Shown here one piece after another: positions 42,376 to 53,439 of a stretch of DNA of 64,000 bases (position 1 is its first letter; every line of letters begins with the position of its first letter). Position numbers and translations under genes: made by a program. The notes below the pieces were generated by a model that saw only the letters and a list, made by a program, of their open reading frames with translations, was not told the origin of the DNA and ran no database searches. This DNA is from Nannochloris sp. 'desiccata' (lineage: Eukaryota; Chlorophyta; Trebouxiophyceae; Chlorellales; Chlorellaceae), in NCBI GenBank assembly GCA_019044685.2, contig JAGTXX020000006.1, positions 248,001 through 312,000 on the forward strand. The letters run 5' to 3'.

Positions 42376-45300
42376 ATGGTGAGGGGCAATGGGCCGGCCG
42401 CTATGGACACGAGTGACATCTTAGGAATGAAGGCTGGAATGGACCCTAGCAAGCTCACGGAGCCTATCAAGGAGCTTAAGGACAAGTATGAACTTCTTCC
42501 AGCATTTCTACGCGTCCGTGGATTAGTACGTCAGCACATTGACTCGTTTAATTACTTTATTAACCATGAGCTACGGAAGATCATCCGAGCAAAAGGAAAT
42601 GAACGTGTCACCTGCGATACAGACGCCAATTTCTACCTCAAGTAAGTAACGCAGACTCTGCTATAATACATTAGTGTATTTTTGGTATAAAACCTGGAAA
42701 AGAAGCTTCCATTAGCTCTGCTCTGCCGCTGTGTGCTTGTTTCCACCGACTGTGGCAGCAATAGTTTTATTTTTCCATTTCTGCCCCTTCGCGTCAAGTT
42801 TCTAACTATCTTTTTTCCTCTCCTTTTCCCTTTTCCTTTTCTTTCTATCAGATATACTAATATCTATGTTGGTCAGCCTACCATCGAAGAAGATTACATT
42901 CAAACAGAAATGACGCCACAACAATGCCGTCTCCGTGACATGACCTACTCCGCCCCTATTTCTGTGGACGTAGAGTACACTCGTGGTAAAGAAATCGTCG
43001 TGAGACGTGGTAAAAATGGTCAGGGAGCTATCCCCATAGGTAGGATGCCTTTAATGCTTCGGTCAGACCGGTGTGTTTTAAAAGGAAAGAGTGAGGATGA
43101 GCTGGCAGAATTGAAAGAATGCCCATTAGACCCAGGTGGCTATTTTATCGTCAAGGGCACTGAAAAAGTTATTTTAATTCAAGAACAGCTGTCTAAAAAT
43201 CGTATCATTGTGGATTTAGACTCTCACGGGCAAGTTGTTGCGTCTGTGACTTCCTCAACACATGAGCGGAAATCTAAAACAAATGTAGTGATTAAACAAG
43301 GAAAGCTGCATTTACGCCACAACGCCTTTAGCGAAGATGTCAATGTGGTCATTGTAATGCGTGCTATGGGCGTACAAAGCGATCAAGAGGTGCTGCAACT
43401 CGTTGGTGGTGGTGAAGCTTTTGCCGCCAGGTTGACAGCAACGCTGCAAGCCTGTGCAGAAGAAGGGGTAAAAACGAAACAACAAGCCTTAGAATGGCTG
43501 GCCAAGAAAGTCAAAGGAGGTACTGGCAGACCGAATGGTGGTGCTGGATTCTCTCGTCGTACTCGCTCTGCGGTAGACGAAGCTAGGGATATTTTAGCAA
43601 ATGTAGTACTATGCCATGTCCCCGTCATCGCGTTTGACTATCAAAAGAAAGTAACCTACGTAGCAGCGATGATCCGGCGCATGTTGTTCGCTATTGAAGA
43701 CCCTTCCTTCATTGATGACCGTGATTACTACGGAAATAAACGATTAGAACTCGCTGGTGGGCTGTTGGCTTTACTTTTTGAAGATCTCTTCAAAAGAATG
43801 AATTCTGAATTGAAGCGTCAGGCGGATAGCCACCTTAGTAAAGCCAATCGGGCAGCTCAGTTTGATATTGTCAAGTGTATTCGTACTGATACTGTCACTT
43901 TCGGGTTAGAACACGCTATTGCTTCAGGAAACTGGAGTATTAAACGTTTCAGAATGGAAAGAAAAGGGGTTACTCAAGTTTTATCGAGACTTTCTTTCAT
44001 CTCTGCAGTGGGTATGATGACTCGAATCACCTCTCAATTTGAAAAGACAAGGAAAGTTTCAGGTCCTCGTGCGTTACAACCATCTCAATGGGGTATGCTG
44101 TGCCCTGCAGACACGCCAGAAGGTGAATCGTGTGGGCTAGTAAAGAACTTGGCTTTAATGACCCATGTGACCACAGATGAAGAAGAGGGACCTATTGCTG
44201 CATTAGCTCACATTCTCGGTGTGGAACCTTCCACCTTGGTACATGGAGATGAACTTCATGATAGTGGCTCTGCTTTGGTGTTTCTTAACGGGAGTATTCT
44301 AGGGATACATCGCCGTCCTATGAAATTTATGCATGCCCTTCGGCAGCTCCGTCGAAGGGGAAAACTTGGGGAGTTTGTTTCTGTCTATGCTCACCATGAT
44401 ACCGTCCATATAGCTTCTGATGGTGGCCGTGTCTGCCGCCCCCTTATTATTTGTGATAATGGTGTGCCACGTGTCACTGCTGCGCATCTACGCTCTTTGA
44501 AAAATTCAGAGTGGACGTTTACAAATTTTCTTGCTAATGGGCTTGTTGAGTACCTAGATGTCAACGAAGAGAATGATATGCTCGTAGCCTTATACGAAAA
44601 GGACTGTATTTCACATACTACACATCTAGAAATAGAGCCGTTCACTATTCTAGGCGTTGTCGCTGGATTGATCCCTTACCCACATCACAACCAGTCCCCC
44701 CGTAATACCTATCAATGTGCGATGGGAAAACAAGCGATGGGAAATGTCGCATTCAACCAGCTGAACCGTATGGATACATTGTTATATTTACTGTGCTACC
44801 CCCAGAGACCGTTGTTAACGACCAAAACTATTGAATTAGTGGGCTTTGATAGACTCGGTGCTGGACAAAACGCCACGGTAGCGGTGATGTCGTACTCTGG
44901 TTACGATATTGAGGACGCCATAGTAATGAATAAAGCCTCTTTAGATCGTGGTTTTGGTAGATGTGTCGTTTTACGTAAATATGGTACTCATCTGCGTAAA
45001 TATGCGAATAGGACACAAGATAGAATCACTCGACCAATTGGCGCTGGTCCGGGGGCTACAGGTCGTAATGCGAAATTTAGAGTGTTAGACCCTGATGGAA
45101 TCGTCGCTCCTGGGGAGATTCTAACCCAAGCAGAGTGCTTAGTGCATAAACAGATGCCGCTTAATACCAGAGATCCTGTAGCAAATCCAGGAGGGTTGCC
45201 TGATGCTGCCTATCGCCCTGCACCTGTTATGTGGAAGGGCCACCCTGGAGAGAAATGCGTCGTTGACAAGGTGTTATTGACGAGTAATGATGAGAATTCA

Positions 45301-46095
45301 TGTTTAGTGAAAGTTTTAGTACGGCACACCAGGCGTCCAGAATTAGGTGACAAGTTTTCTTCTCGTCACGGTCAAAAAGGGGTTGTTGGTCGCATCGTCA
45401 ATCAAACAGATATGCCATTTTCTGAAGCGGGCTTGGTTCCAGATTTAATTATGAACCCGCATGGCTTCCCCTCACGTATGACTGTGGGTAAAATGATTGA
45501 ATTACTAGGTTCTAAAGCAGCAGTGACTACTGGAAGGTTCCACTATGGTACCGCCTTTGGGGAATCTACGGGACTGGCCGATAATATGGAAGATATAGCT
45601 GCTGAATTAGTAGAAGCTGGGTACTCGTACAGTGGCAAAGATTTCCTGCATTCTGGTATTACTGGAGAACCTTTGCAGGCTTACATTTTCATGGGTCCGG
45701 TGTACTATCAAAAACTGAAGCACATGGTACTGGATAAAATGCATGCCCGTGCACGTGGCCCCCGTGTGGTGCTGACACGTCAGCCAACTGAAGGTCGTAG
45801 TAGAGATGGTGGGTTACGTCTGGGTGAAATGGAACGTGATTGTCTAATTGGCTATGGATCTTCTATGTTATTGCTGGAAAGATTGATGATTAGTTCTGAT
45901 CAGTTCGAGGTGCATGTGTGTACCCATTGTGGGTTGTTGGGCTACTTTGATGCACGCCAGGGAAGAGCAGTGTGTCCTTCATTGAAAGTGTCGGATCACA
46001 TGGCGACGATGAAGTTGCCTTATGCTGCAAAGCTGCTGTTCCAAGAGTTACAATCGATGAATATTGTGCCGAGATTGACTTTGGCAGAAGCTTAG
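42376..46095 (+). CDS. POLR3B: DNA-directed RNA polymerase III second-largest subunit (RPC2)
   Basis: Exon 1 is 42376-42641 and exon 2 is 42852-46095; the intron begins GTAAGT and ends TATCAG. The product is 1169 residues (human 1133). Pol III-type markers include [52 protein letters not shown] and the ending [17 protein letters not shown]. Catalytic-core elements are present: [15 protein letters not shown] and [10 protein letters not shown]. Pol III makes tRNAs, 5S rRNA and U6. An insertion rich in Gly/Arg lies near residues 295-310 ([15 protein letters not shown]). The C-terminal zinc motif shows CTHC and one further Cys (RAVCPSL), where four ligands are usual. It converges on CCDC12 with 126 bases between. 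Confidence 0.95.
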
Positions 46096-46221
46096 AATAA
46101 AAACGTATGTCTCTGTGGAGGCTGTGCTTTTCGAATTAGCAGTATTTACAATTTATATGTGTGTCATAGATGTAAGCAAAGTATATAAAGGGGTAGATTT
46201 TAATGCAAGGGCGGGTGGTTT

Positions 46222-46760
46222 CTAAGCGCCCGCCTCTGCTGTGGCTTGTCGGTGCTGTTCTTCTTGTTTCATTAGTTCTATCATAGCCCGCTGTGTTCTT
46301 CTTTCCAGCTTTGCTAGCTTTGGTGCAATGTCCCTACGCAAGTCCCAATTGGCTTTTTTCGGTGCTACGTTGACAATAACTTCTTCCGCAGAGTGGCCAA
46401 TGACGGCATCTAAATCTACAGTTATTTCTTCAAATTCAGGAGCCTTGGCAGCTTCAACCTGCACGTACTTGGAGAAGTGAGATTTATTCAGTTGTATGTA
46501 GTTCTGAAATAAGTATTTATTTATCTTATTATCAAGGAAAGCTTATAGAATTCAATGAATTTACTTGCCTTTTCATGAGCAATCTTCTCATCACGAGGCG
46601 CATAATTTCTAAATTTTAGGGTAGGTTCTACATCCACGGATTTTGACGCTGTAGCAACTGCTTCAACTTCAGCAGCAGGCTCTTCAGAACCCTCCATTCT
46701 GGCTTCTGCAGCTGCTTTAATTGCTTTCAGTCTTGCACGTCTTGTGGCAGCATCCTCCAT
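46222..46760 (-). CDS. CCDC12: CCDC12 / Cwf18-family spliceosome protein
   Basis: Exon 1 is 46569-46760 and exon 2 is 46222-46503. The 65-nt intron has a GC donor (AAG|GCAAGT) and ends TTTCAG, phase 0. The product is 157 residues, the family's usual size. The conserved elements are TLKFRNYAPRDEKI near residue 48 and KKANWDLRRDIAPKLAKLERRTQRAMIELM near the C-terminus. Members sit in the NineTeen-related/Bact spliceosome. The N-terminal part is charged and Ala-rich. The gene starts 56 bases from an ATG on the other strand whose frame I cannot assign. Confidence 0.9.
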
Positions 46761-47454
46761 TGTTGCGATTCTATAACGTTCACAACAGTCACTTAACCCC
46801 GAATTAATATTTAGAAATGCGATTATCAGCGAGGAGAGCTCTGATCAAGCAAAAAGTGAATTATGGACCGGACCGCCATACATTTGGAGACCTCGGGGGC
46901 GTCCCCGTGGGTCCGGAAGAGGAACTGGCGCCTACATGCCTACTGGGAATAGCAGAGGACGGCCTTTGGGTAGTAAGTCTAAGCGTCACGGTTTTTAATC
47001 ATGTTCCTCTCTGAGGCGGTGAATATTTTGTGGCGTCGACGGCGTCTTTGGCTGTGTTTTTCCATATTCCTATCTTAAAAGAACTGTTTTACAAATATAT
47101 TTTCTCTATTATTATCTGCAGTTTTCTGGCAGCAGAATATATTCATATATTAAAGGCTGTAAAGAGAGAGAGAGAGAGAGATGGACCGGACCGCCCCTCT
47201 GAGTGACAACAGACTGGCAGTGCTGTGGAAATGCTGCACCAAAAATTTGGAGCAGCCTTTATAGCACTCATCAATGTAAACTTGAATCCATACTATATCC
47301 AATCGAGAATTTAATTTTACAGAAGAGATTGTATAAAAGAAAAGGGAAAATAAGGAGGTACTTGTACGCCGCCAAAAACCGGCACTTTTTTTAATGAAAC
47401 CTTATTTATTTAAAATCAAATATCCCAAGCTACCTAATCTCACTAACCTCAAAA
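46761..47454. other. Intergenic stretch with GA microsatellite and a repeated 15-mer
   Basis: No secure gene was found in these 694 bases. A plus-strand frame at 46817-47014 (65 codons, MRLSARRALIKQKVNY) starts 56 bases from CCDC12 and runs through a moderately GC-rich patch, but shows no domain. It contains a possible GTAAGT donor at 46975. A 15-base word occurs at 46863-46877 and again at 47181-47195 (atggaccggaccgcc). The second copy directly follows a GA dinucleotide run at 47163-47180. Confidence 0.4.
47163..47180. repeat. GA microsatellite
   Basis: Nine uninterrupted AG units can be read directly in the sequence, in non-coding DNA 3' of USP7. Confidence 0.9.
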
Positions 47455-50400
47455 CTAAGCTCTAATTTTCAAGGCACGTTCCTGTGTCGCTACCGCTGAC
47501 GGTCTATTAAGATGCGCATGTGTTCTTCGAGGATTTTTATTTTCATGATGGAACCCGAGCGTTGGCCGCTCGCTATGTCCATACAATTTTTTAGAAGAAA
47601 GATCCTCAACATCAAACTTGTCAGCAATAACCAAATCATCATCGAGAAGCTCTTGTTTGTGATCAATTCCACTAACCAACACCACCTTCCAATTTTCAAA
47701 CTCCTCACCCGGAATTTTCATCTCCTCTTGAACTCGAGATTTTAATTCACCGATAGTCTCGGAAGAGCCGACAGACATAATAAAGGGGTCACTAAAGGCA
47801 AAGGCATTCTTTGTTTGTTTATCTTTATCTTCTACTTGCACACAATGAATATGCAGTTTATCTTGCTCTTCTAGATCGCGTTGATTTTCAGGAATCACCT
47901 CGCAGCGTAAGTGCCATGGGGTTGCATTGCCAGCCTTTGCTAAGTGCTCTTCTATACGCTGACTAGGATCAAATACATGCCAAATACGCCAATTCCAAAT
48001 CTCCATTAATCGCAAAGGTTGTCCTTTGTGGGAATCGGCAGGAAGCTGAGCTCTAACTTCTTCAAGCATCTCTCCGACTGTTTTGTCTTTGCCGACACGT
48101 ACAGTGACCGCTGTTGTTTCTTCATGTTTGCTATTGTGGAAGGCAACCCTGTAAGTAACAATGCGTTCGTACTCTGGTAATGGGAGATCGATCGGTTCGT
48201 AGTACAGTACGGGAGATTTGGGAATTTGTCCATGAGATTTGATAAGATCTTCCAGGGTCAATTCAGGGGTGTACCGCTGAGGCTGAGGACGTGGCAAGGC
48301 AGTATAGAGACTCTGTAAAGTTAAACGAACCTTCAGAGGGTGATCTAAACCCAGCTTTGTAGCTAAAGCTTTACTAACATCATCCCATTTCATATCTTTC
48401 AGTAATTCAACCTGCACCGTAGATTCTTCTTCATTATCTTTATCATCATTGTCCAATACATTAGGACCTTCTATCCTTTTGAATGTGACGATGACACGGT
48501 TACGGACGTGTTGCATAAACTCAGTTGCACTAGGAAACTGGCATTCAGCAGGGGTAGTCGCAGATTGAACAATCAAAATGTCGCCATCTTCCAATTTTGC
48601 AGATGCCAAAGTTGTCTCTGGCTTAGTGAGTTCTACAATCACCGTAGGATCGAATTTGACTTCTTCATAGACTTCAATCTCTTCCTCAACAGGTAACCCG
48701 GCTCTACCCCTCAACAAAGTGTTGCAACTGCCAAAAGTCTGTGATTTGGTCAAGAGCGCCTTGCCAGCATACTCCAATTGAGGAGAGTGCGTAGCATCAC
48801 CAGGTGTATAGTGTTTAAAGAAGCAAAGAATCATAGTATTCCTATCCAAGGTTACCTTTCCCTTAGCGGGAGGTACTTCCAAGTACAAATCAAACTTCAC
48901 CATCTCGCCAACTTTTACCGACTTTCTTCCCGCACTGTGAGCCATGTAGACAGCGTTGATAGCCTTATTAGAAACGTCATCCAGCAATGGTTCAATAGGC
49001 CTGACTGTCTCATTCGTTCGCCTAGCCCATCTCCAGTACCGTTGATCAGCAACGGAAACACCCAAGCGCTCTTCGACTAATTTTTGCACTTCGGAAAAGG
49101 TGTCTTTCATTTTTGATAATTTAAATTGGAGCGCTACCTGGTCAAAATCAACCAAATCAAAGAACGTAGTCTTTCCAATCTGTTTTTTGAGGTCATCATC
49201 AGTAGCGATACGTACCATGGTGTATAAATGAGCTTCAGCACGTTCTTTGCGCCTCCTCGCTTTTTCTTCCTCCTCTGCCTTTAATCTAGCTCTTACGTGC
49301 TCACTAATATCTTCTTCAGTTACTCGGCACATCACGCTGTCCCATTCACTCTCACGAACGTATACCAGCATATACGCGTTGGAAAATTTGGAGAAGGAAC
49401 GCACAGCGGGGGCAGTTCCAAAGGGAGTGGGACCCCTAAGATCGCTGTCAATGTCGCCACCCCAATTCTCTTGGACTGCCTTGCTATCTTCAGCTACCGA
49501 GACGGCTTCATCATCGAATTTCAACCATTTTTTACCTTCAGGGCGAACAAAGGCAAAGTAATGACCACCGTGGACGCCACCACTGTGCACTAAAACAGCT
49601 AAGAGTCTATATTTATTTTTAACGGTCTTGTCCGCATTGGCAGAAAGGTAAGCAGGGCCTTCGCCGTCATTATTCAGCTTATCCAAATCCAGATCATTAT
49701 AGAATTCATACCTATCATTGATTTTTACCATAGCGTCCTTTTGGTAGTCATACTCAAAGCGCTTTAGATGCAAATTGAGGACTGGAGGTAAATTCTCAAA
49801 AAGTACACCTTTACGAGCATCTTGTTTACCATGGCCTTCAGCTTCGTACTTGTTATCCCCTTCCAAAGTCTCTACTTCGCAGTATTTATCAAACGAATCG
49901 TAGATATTATTGCAGCCTTTCACATCCAGTTGGAGATCTTGAAATGCTTCCTTTCGAGAAGATTGAAAGTCAATATTGATGCAATCGATATAATTTAGAG
50001 TATGCCCTTCAAATAGCCGATTGACAGTCCCTTCCACACGTGTCCCTTTCATTTTCTCTTCCAAACGATCGCATAAAATACGATTAAGCTCTTGAACATC
50101 ATGTTGCTGAAACGCATCGGCTGTATCCCAACCAAACGAGGCAGTTAAATCCTCTGTAGAGACTGGACCTGGCGTGAATTGGAGTTTATAGAATACCGAT
50201 TGCAATGCCAAAGGCATAGAGCCAGAAGGTTCTTCATCTTCAGAGGTAGGCATATGGTAGACCGCTTTTCTAAAAGCATTTACGCTGTACAAAGTTTGAA
50301 GCAAAGAATTCATATAGCAGGTGGCTCCTTGGTTCCGTAACCCTACAAATCCCGTAGTTTCACGGGAGTTGTATACAGGGCCTTCATCTGGAGGTGTTAC

Positions 50401-51278
50401 TGTAATTTCTACTTTTATTTTTAAAGTATCATCGACGATAAAGCCCCGAGTAGGGTCCTCGATTTCAGGAACGCTGCAAAATGCTGTAAAACCCCAATCA
50501 TTAGCAGATTCTGTAAACATATGGTGGGTCTCTTTGACCAAAGGAGTTTCTGGGTTGTGTTGGTCTATGAGACTGAGCTTGAAGCTGGCCGACCGTTGCC
50601 AGCCTTCGAGTTGATCCTCTTGATCAGGGACAGCCAGGTATAAAGAGAATTGATCGGGCTTGTTGTTGCCCCTGGGAAAACACAAAAGGCTCCTGGAAAG
50701 CAGCAAATATAATGGAGAGAAGGGTTAAAATTAGAGGACAAGATAACTGATCAAAGCGGTGAGATCAGAAAGGGGTCCAGCATTGTATTTATTTGACAAA
50801 CGTACCAGGTATATCCTCCTAGCTCAAAACTCTCAGATGTTACTTTTTCTTCAAGGTCTGAGTAACCTTTTAGAACCCACTGCGCAAAGAGAAAGCGAAA
50901 TAAAAAGAGAAGCACTAAGAAATCATGTTTCCGAAGGATAAAGGCAATGAGGGCAGCCTCTACAATAGTAATTAGCATAGCAGCGGAATTTATCTTCTTC
51001 TAGGAACCACTCACGGTGTATTCGCCCTTCAAGGGGTCCTCCTTGTTCTCCACAGCTCCTTCAACGACTTGAACTGCACGTAAACAATTGAAATGAAGAA
51101 ACCGACGTGATCAGCTCTTTTGGCCTCATGAAAGTGACATTTAAGATCTGCATGGCATCCTGAAGATGAGTGCCATGTATATATTTTCCCCATCCTTACC
51201 TTCCATGGGTTCTTCTCCATTTAACTTATGGTTCTCTACGATTGGACTCTCGTCTTGCATCTCCACGTCGTCCACCAT
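47455..51278 (-). CDS. USP7: Ubiquitin-specific protease 7 (USP7/HAUSP, UBP12/13 type)
   Basis: Four exons, 51200-51278, 51015-51073, 50806-50879 and 47455-50692, give 1149 residues (human 1102). An acidic N-terminus leads into a MATH/TRAF domain: YTWVLKGYSDLEEKV, GGYTWSLLCFPRGNNK and NDWGFTAFCSV. The catalytic USP domain shows the Cys box GLRNQGATCYMNSLLQTLYS and QQHDVQELNR. The His box is HSGGVHGGHYFAFVRP with KFDDEAVS. The C-terminal half holds the chain of ubiquitin-like domains, and the extreme C-terminus ends ERALKIRA, matching the activating tail of USP7. The enzyme removes ubiquitin from chromatin and signalling proteins. Donors are GTAAGG, GTGAGT and GTACGT. Start Met sits in a clean context (MVDDVEMQDES). 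Confidence 0.94.
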
Positions 51279-52662
51279 TGCTATTTTGAAAGGCACTGTG
51301 AGTTACAGTGAAATTAAATGAAACCGCGGGTGAAGCTTTTGCAAGGTTTTATGGGCGAAGCGCATTTGCTTGTTCTACTCAGAGCTTTGGAGTCTAAAAT
51401 AATTTAGCCAATCATTGGTTTTTGAGCCTCTTTTAGCCTTTCCTATAAATCAAGGGTAATAAATCTGCGCAGAGAGATACTATTTTGCGATCTTTATTGA
51501 AGCTGATCCAAATGATTTTGAGAATCGATCAGTGATCTGGACGACAGTGTCCGCTACCTATAATCGCTCAAAAGGCAGTTTTTTCATAGACGTCAGCGTA
51601 GAAGCTGATATGAGCCTTGTCTAAGCTTCTGTAATAAAGCTTTTCTTTATATGCCTTTTTTTCTGCCGCCTGCAAGGGCTCCTACCCGGACCCCCCTGTC
51701 CGAGCCATTTGAAGGAAGCAGCGTGCAGGCCAAGCCTGTTCGAAGAGCCCACCCGAGGCTAAAGAAGGCCATCGGGTCTTCGCAGCGAATCAGGCGCAGG
51801 CGCATGCAACATTCTTTGTTTCCCGCGGCCCTTGGGTTTGCGATGCATTGCCTTTATATACCGGGAGAGCCTTCTACCTCCACCGTTTGAATCTTCATCT
51901 CCGCTGTGTTAATCTGGTTGTGGAGTCCGCAACCCACCCCCGCTCCCACCACCAATACGGCCGGAACCACTTTGAAAGCATAGCTAACAATGAAAATCTA
52001 TAATCACTCGATTTTTTTCATTTAGAAGAAGAAGGCCCCTGAGGGGCGGTGATTGTTGCCCCCTATTCAAATCCGGATGCCCATTATCTCGTCTGTAGGT
52101 GGCGCCGCACATCGTGACGCTCGCAACCGTACTGCAGGTCTCTCGCCTGAGACACCCACTATGATCAATTTTACCATAAAGGACCACTGCGGGGAGAACT
52201 CCCCCTATGGTCGCTGTTTGCCGTTTGCTGTAGCTGTTTGCTGTTTGCTGTAGCTGTTTGCTGTAGCTGTTTGTTAGGAAGACCCCTCTGTCTGCTCGCT
52301 GTTTGCTGTAGCTGTATGCTGTTTGCTGTAGCTGTTTGCCGTTTGCCGTTTGCCCATGTCCCCTGTCTGCTGCTGCCTGTCCGCTTCTGCATTCCTACCT
52401 CAAGCTTTATACTTATTTACCTGCATTCACTTCCTATATGAGAGGGGTTAACCTGGTCACCTTGCGGTTCCAAGTGAGTGATACTTCTGTAGGAGACTTT
52501 AAACCATGTAACACACTCACGATCATCACTGTCACAGTGTGGCCTTTTTCGCTGTGATCCCGATAAATTTTAAGCTCAATGCTCATTTTGCTGGATTTGT
52601 ATAATATATAATTACCATTAAGAACCTATGTAAGCGCCCCTCTAGCCGGTTGGGTTAACATT
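51279..52662. other. Gene-poor stretch with GC-rich patch and minisatellite
   Basis: I see no secure gene in these 1384 bases between USP7 and the microprotein gene. A GC-rich patch lies at about 51650-51830, and a frame there (79 codons, Pro/Arg-rich) lacks any domain. A tandem repeat occupies about 52210-52350. Translations of the repeat give simple peptides that should not be called genes. No tRNA was recognised. Confidence 0.5.
52210..52350. repeat. Minisatellite with a 13-base unit (ctgtttgctgtag)
   Basis: The unit and a shorter variant (ctgtttg, or gccgttt) recur through the block, interrupted near 52275-52300 by a non-repeat segment. The pattern is read directly and the limits are approximate. 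Confidence 0.8.
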
Positions 52663-53161
52663 ATGTCGAATAATCTGGGCTTGAGAGGAGCATTAGCAAA
52701 CTTAGTTGGCTTTAAAGGAAGACAAGTAAGACTTATGCATCTTATTCATTAATAGTAGCCTAGAGGAAATATGTGACTGCAGTATCATACTTTGTGGATT
52801 TAGCTATCTTGATCACTTAATCGCTCTGAACTTGCCCTGTCAATGGTAACAACAACTTTGTCGTTCCACTTTAATTTTTTGCAGAATATTTTAGCTTGGG
52901 TTGTAGCAGGTTCTCTAGCGTATTACTTTTACATTAGGCCTGAACAAGAGAAGGCACAAGAACAAGAGGTGAGATATATATGAAATAGTCGTCGTTGAGT
53001 TTGGTTTAAAGGTTTTGTTATTGAAAGAGCTTTGCTGAGCGCAACCACTTTCTCGTCTTTTACGTAACCTCGTCGCCAAGCGTACGATCTCGAATTTTCC
53101 GCAGTATGCACGAAGGATAGCTGAAGCTGCTCAAGAGCAGGCCCTAAGAGAAAAGAGCTAG
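52663..53161 (+). CDS. 67-residue single-pass membrane microprotein in three exons
   Basis: Exons are 52663-52725, 52885-52968 and 53105-53161, all phase 0, with donors GTAAGA and GTGAGA and acceptors TTGCAG and CCGCAG. The protein is MSNNLGLRGALANLVGFKGR then NILAWVVAGSLAYYFYI (one membrane helix) then RPEQEKAQEQE and a charged helical tail ending ALREKS. The layout, a short basic N-terminus, one helix and a charged amphipathic tail, resembles small inner-membrane proteins of mitochondrial complexes. I do not recognise a specific family. Three in-phase junctions with good splice sites and a coherent helix argue that it is real. Confidence 0.65.
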
Positions 53162-53439
53162 GACAGCGTCAACGACAGCAGCAACCGAAAAATTAAAATA
53201 AATAATATCTGTGGGCAATAAATAGACCCGAAACCATTTGATGAAGTAAAACCGATGCTTATAGGAAGCATGTAGCATTCTACCCTCGTGAAATTGATGA
53301 GAATAAGCGAGCAACCACTGATGTAAGAAGGAAAATGCTCCACTAACGCCCCCACCCTGATTTAAGAATTATTTCCGATAACAAATCCTCCCTTGACCGC
53401 AAAAGACATTCTTAAAATATTGGGAAAAAACACGGAAAT

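Noticed and set aside
51651..51890. 79-codon Pro/Arg-rich plus-strand frame
   Set aside because: GC-rich DNA gives long open frames by chance; no domain, no partner exon.
52040..52200. Segment resembling parts of a tRNA-like or dispersed repeat (words such as ggatttgaatagggg on the minus strand)
   Set aside because: No complete A and B box pair and no cloverleaf could be drawn by eye.
52171..52392. Gln/Thr-repeat frame on the minus strand
   Set aside because: It is a translation of the 13-base minisatellite.
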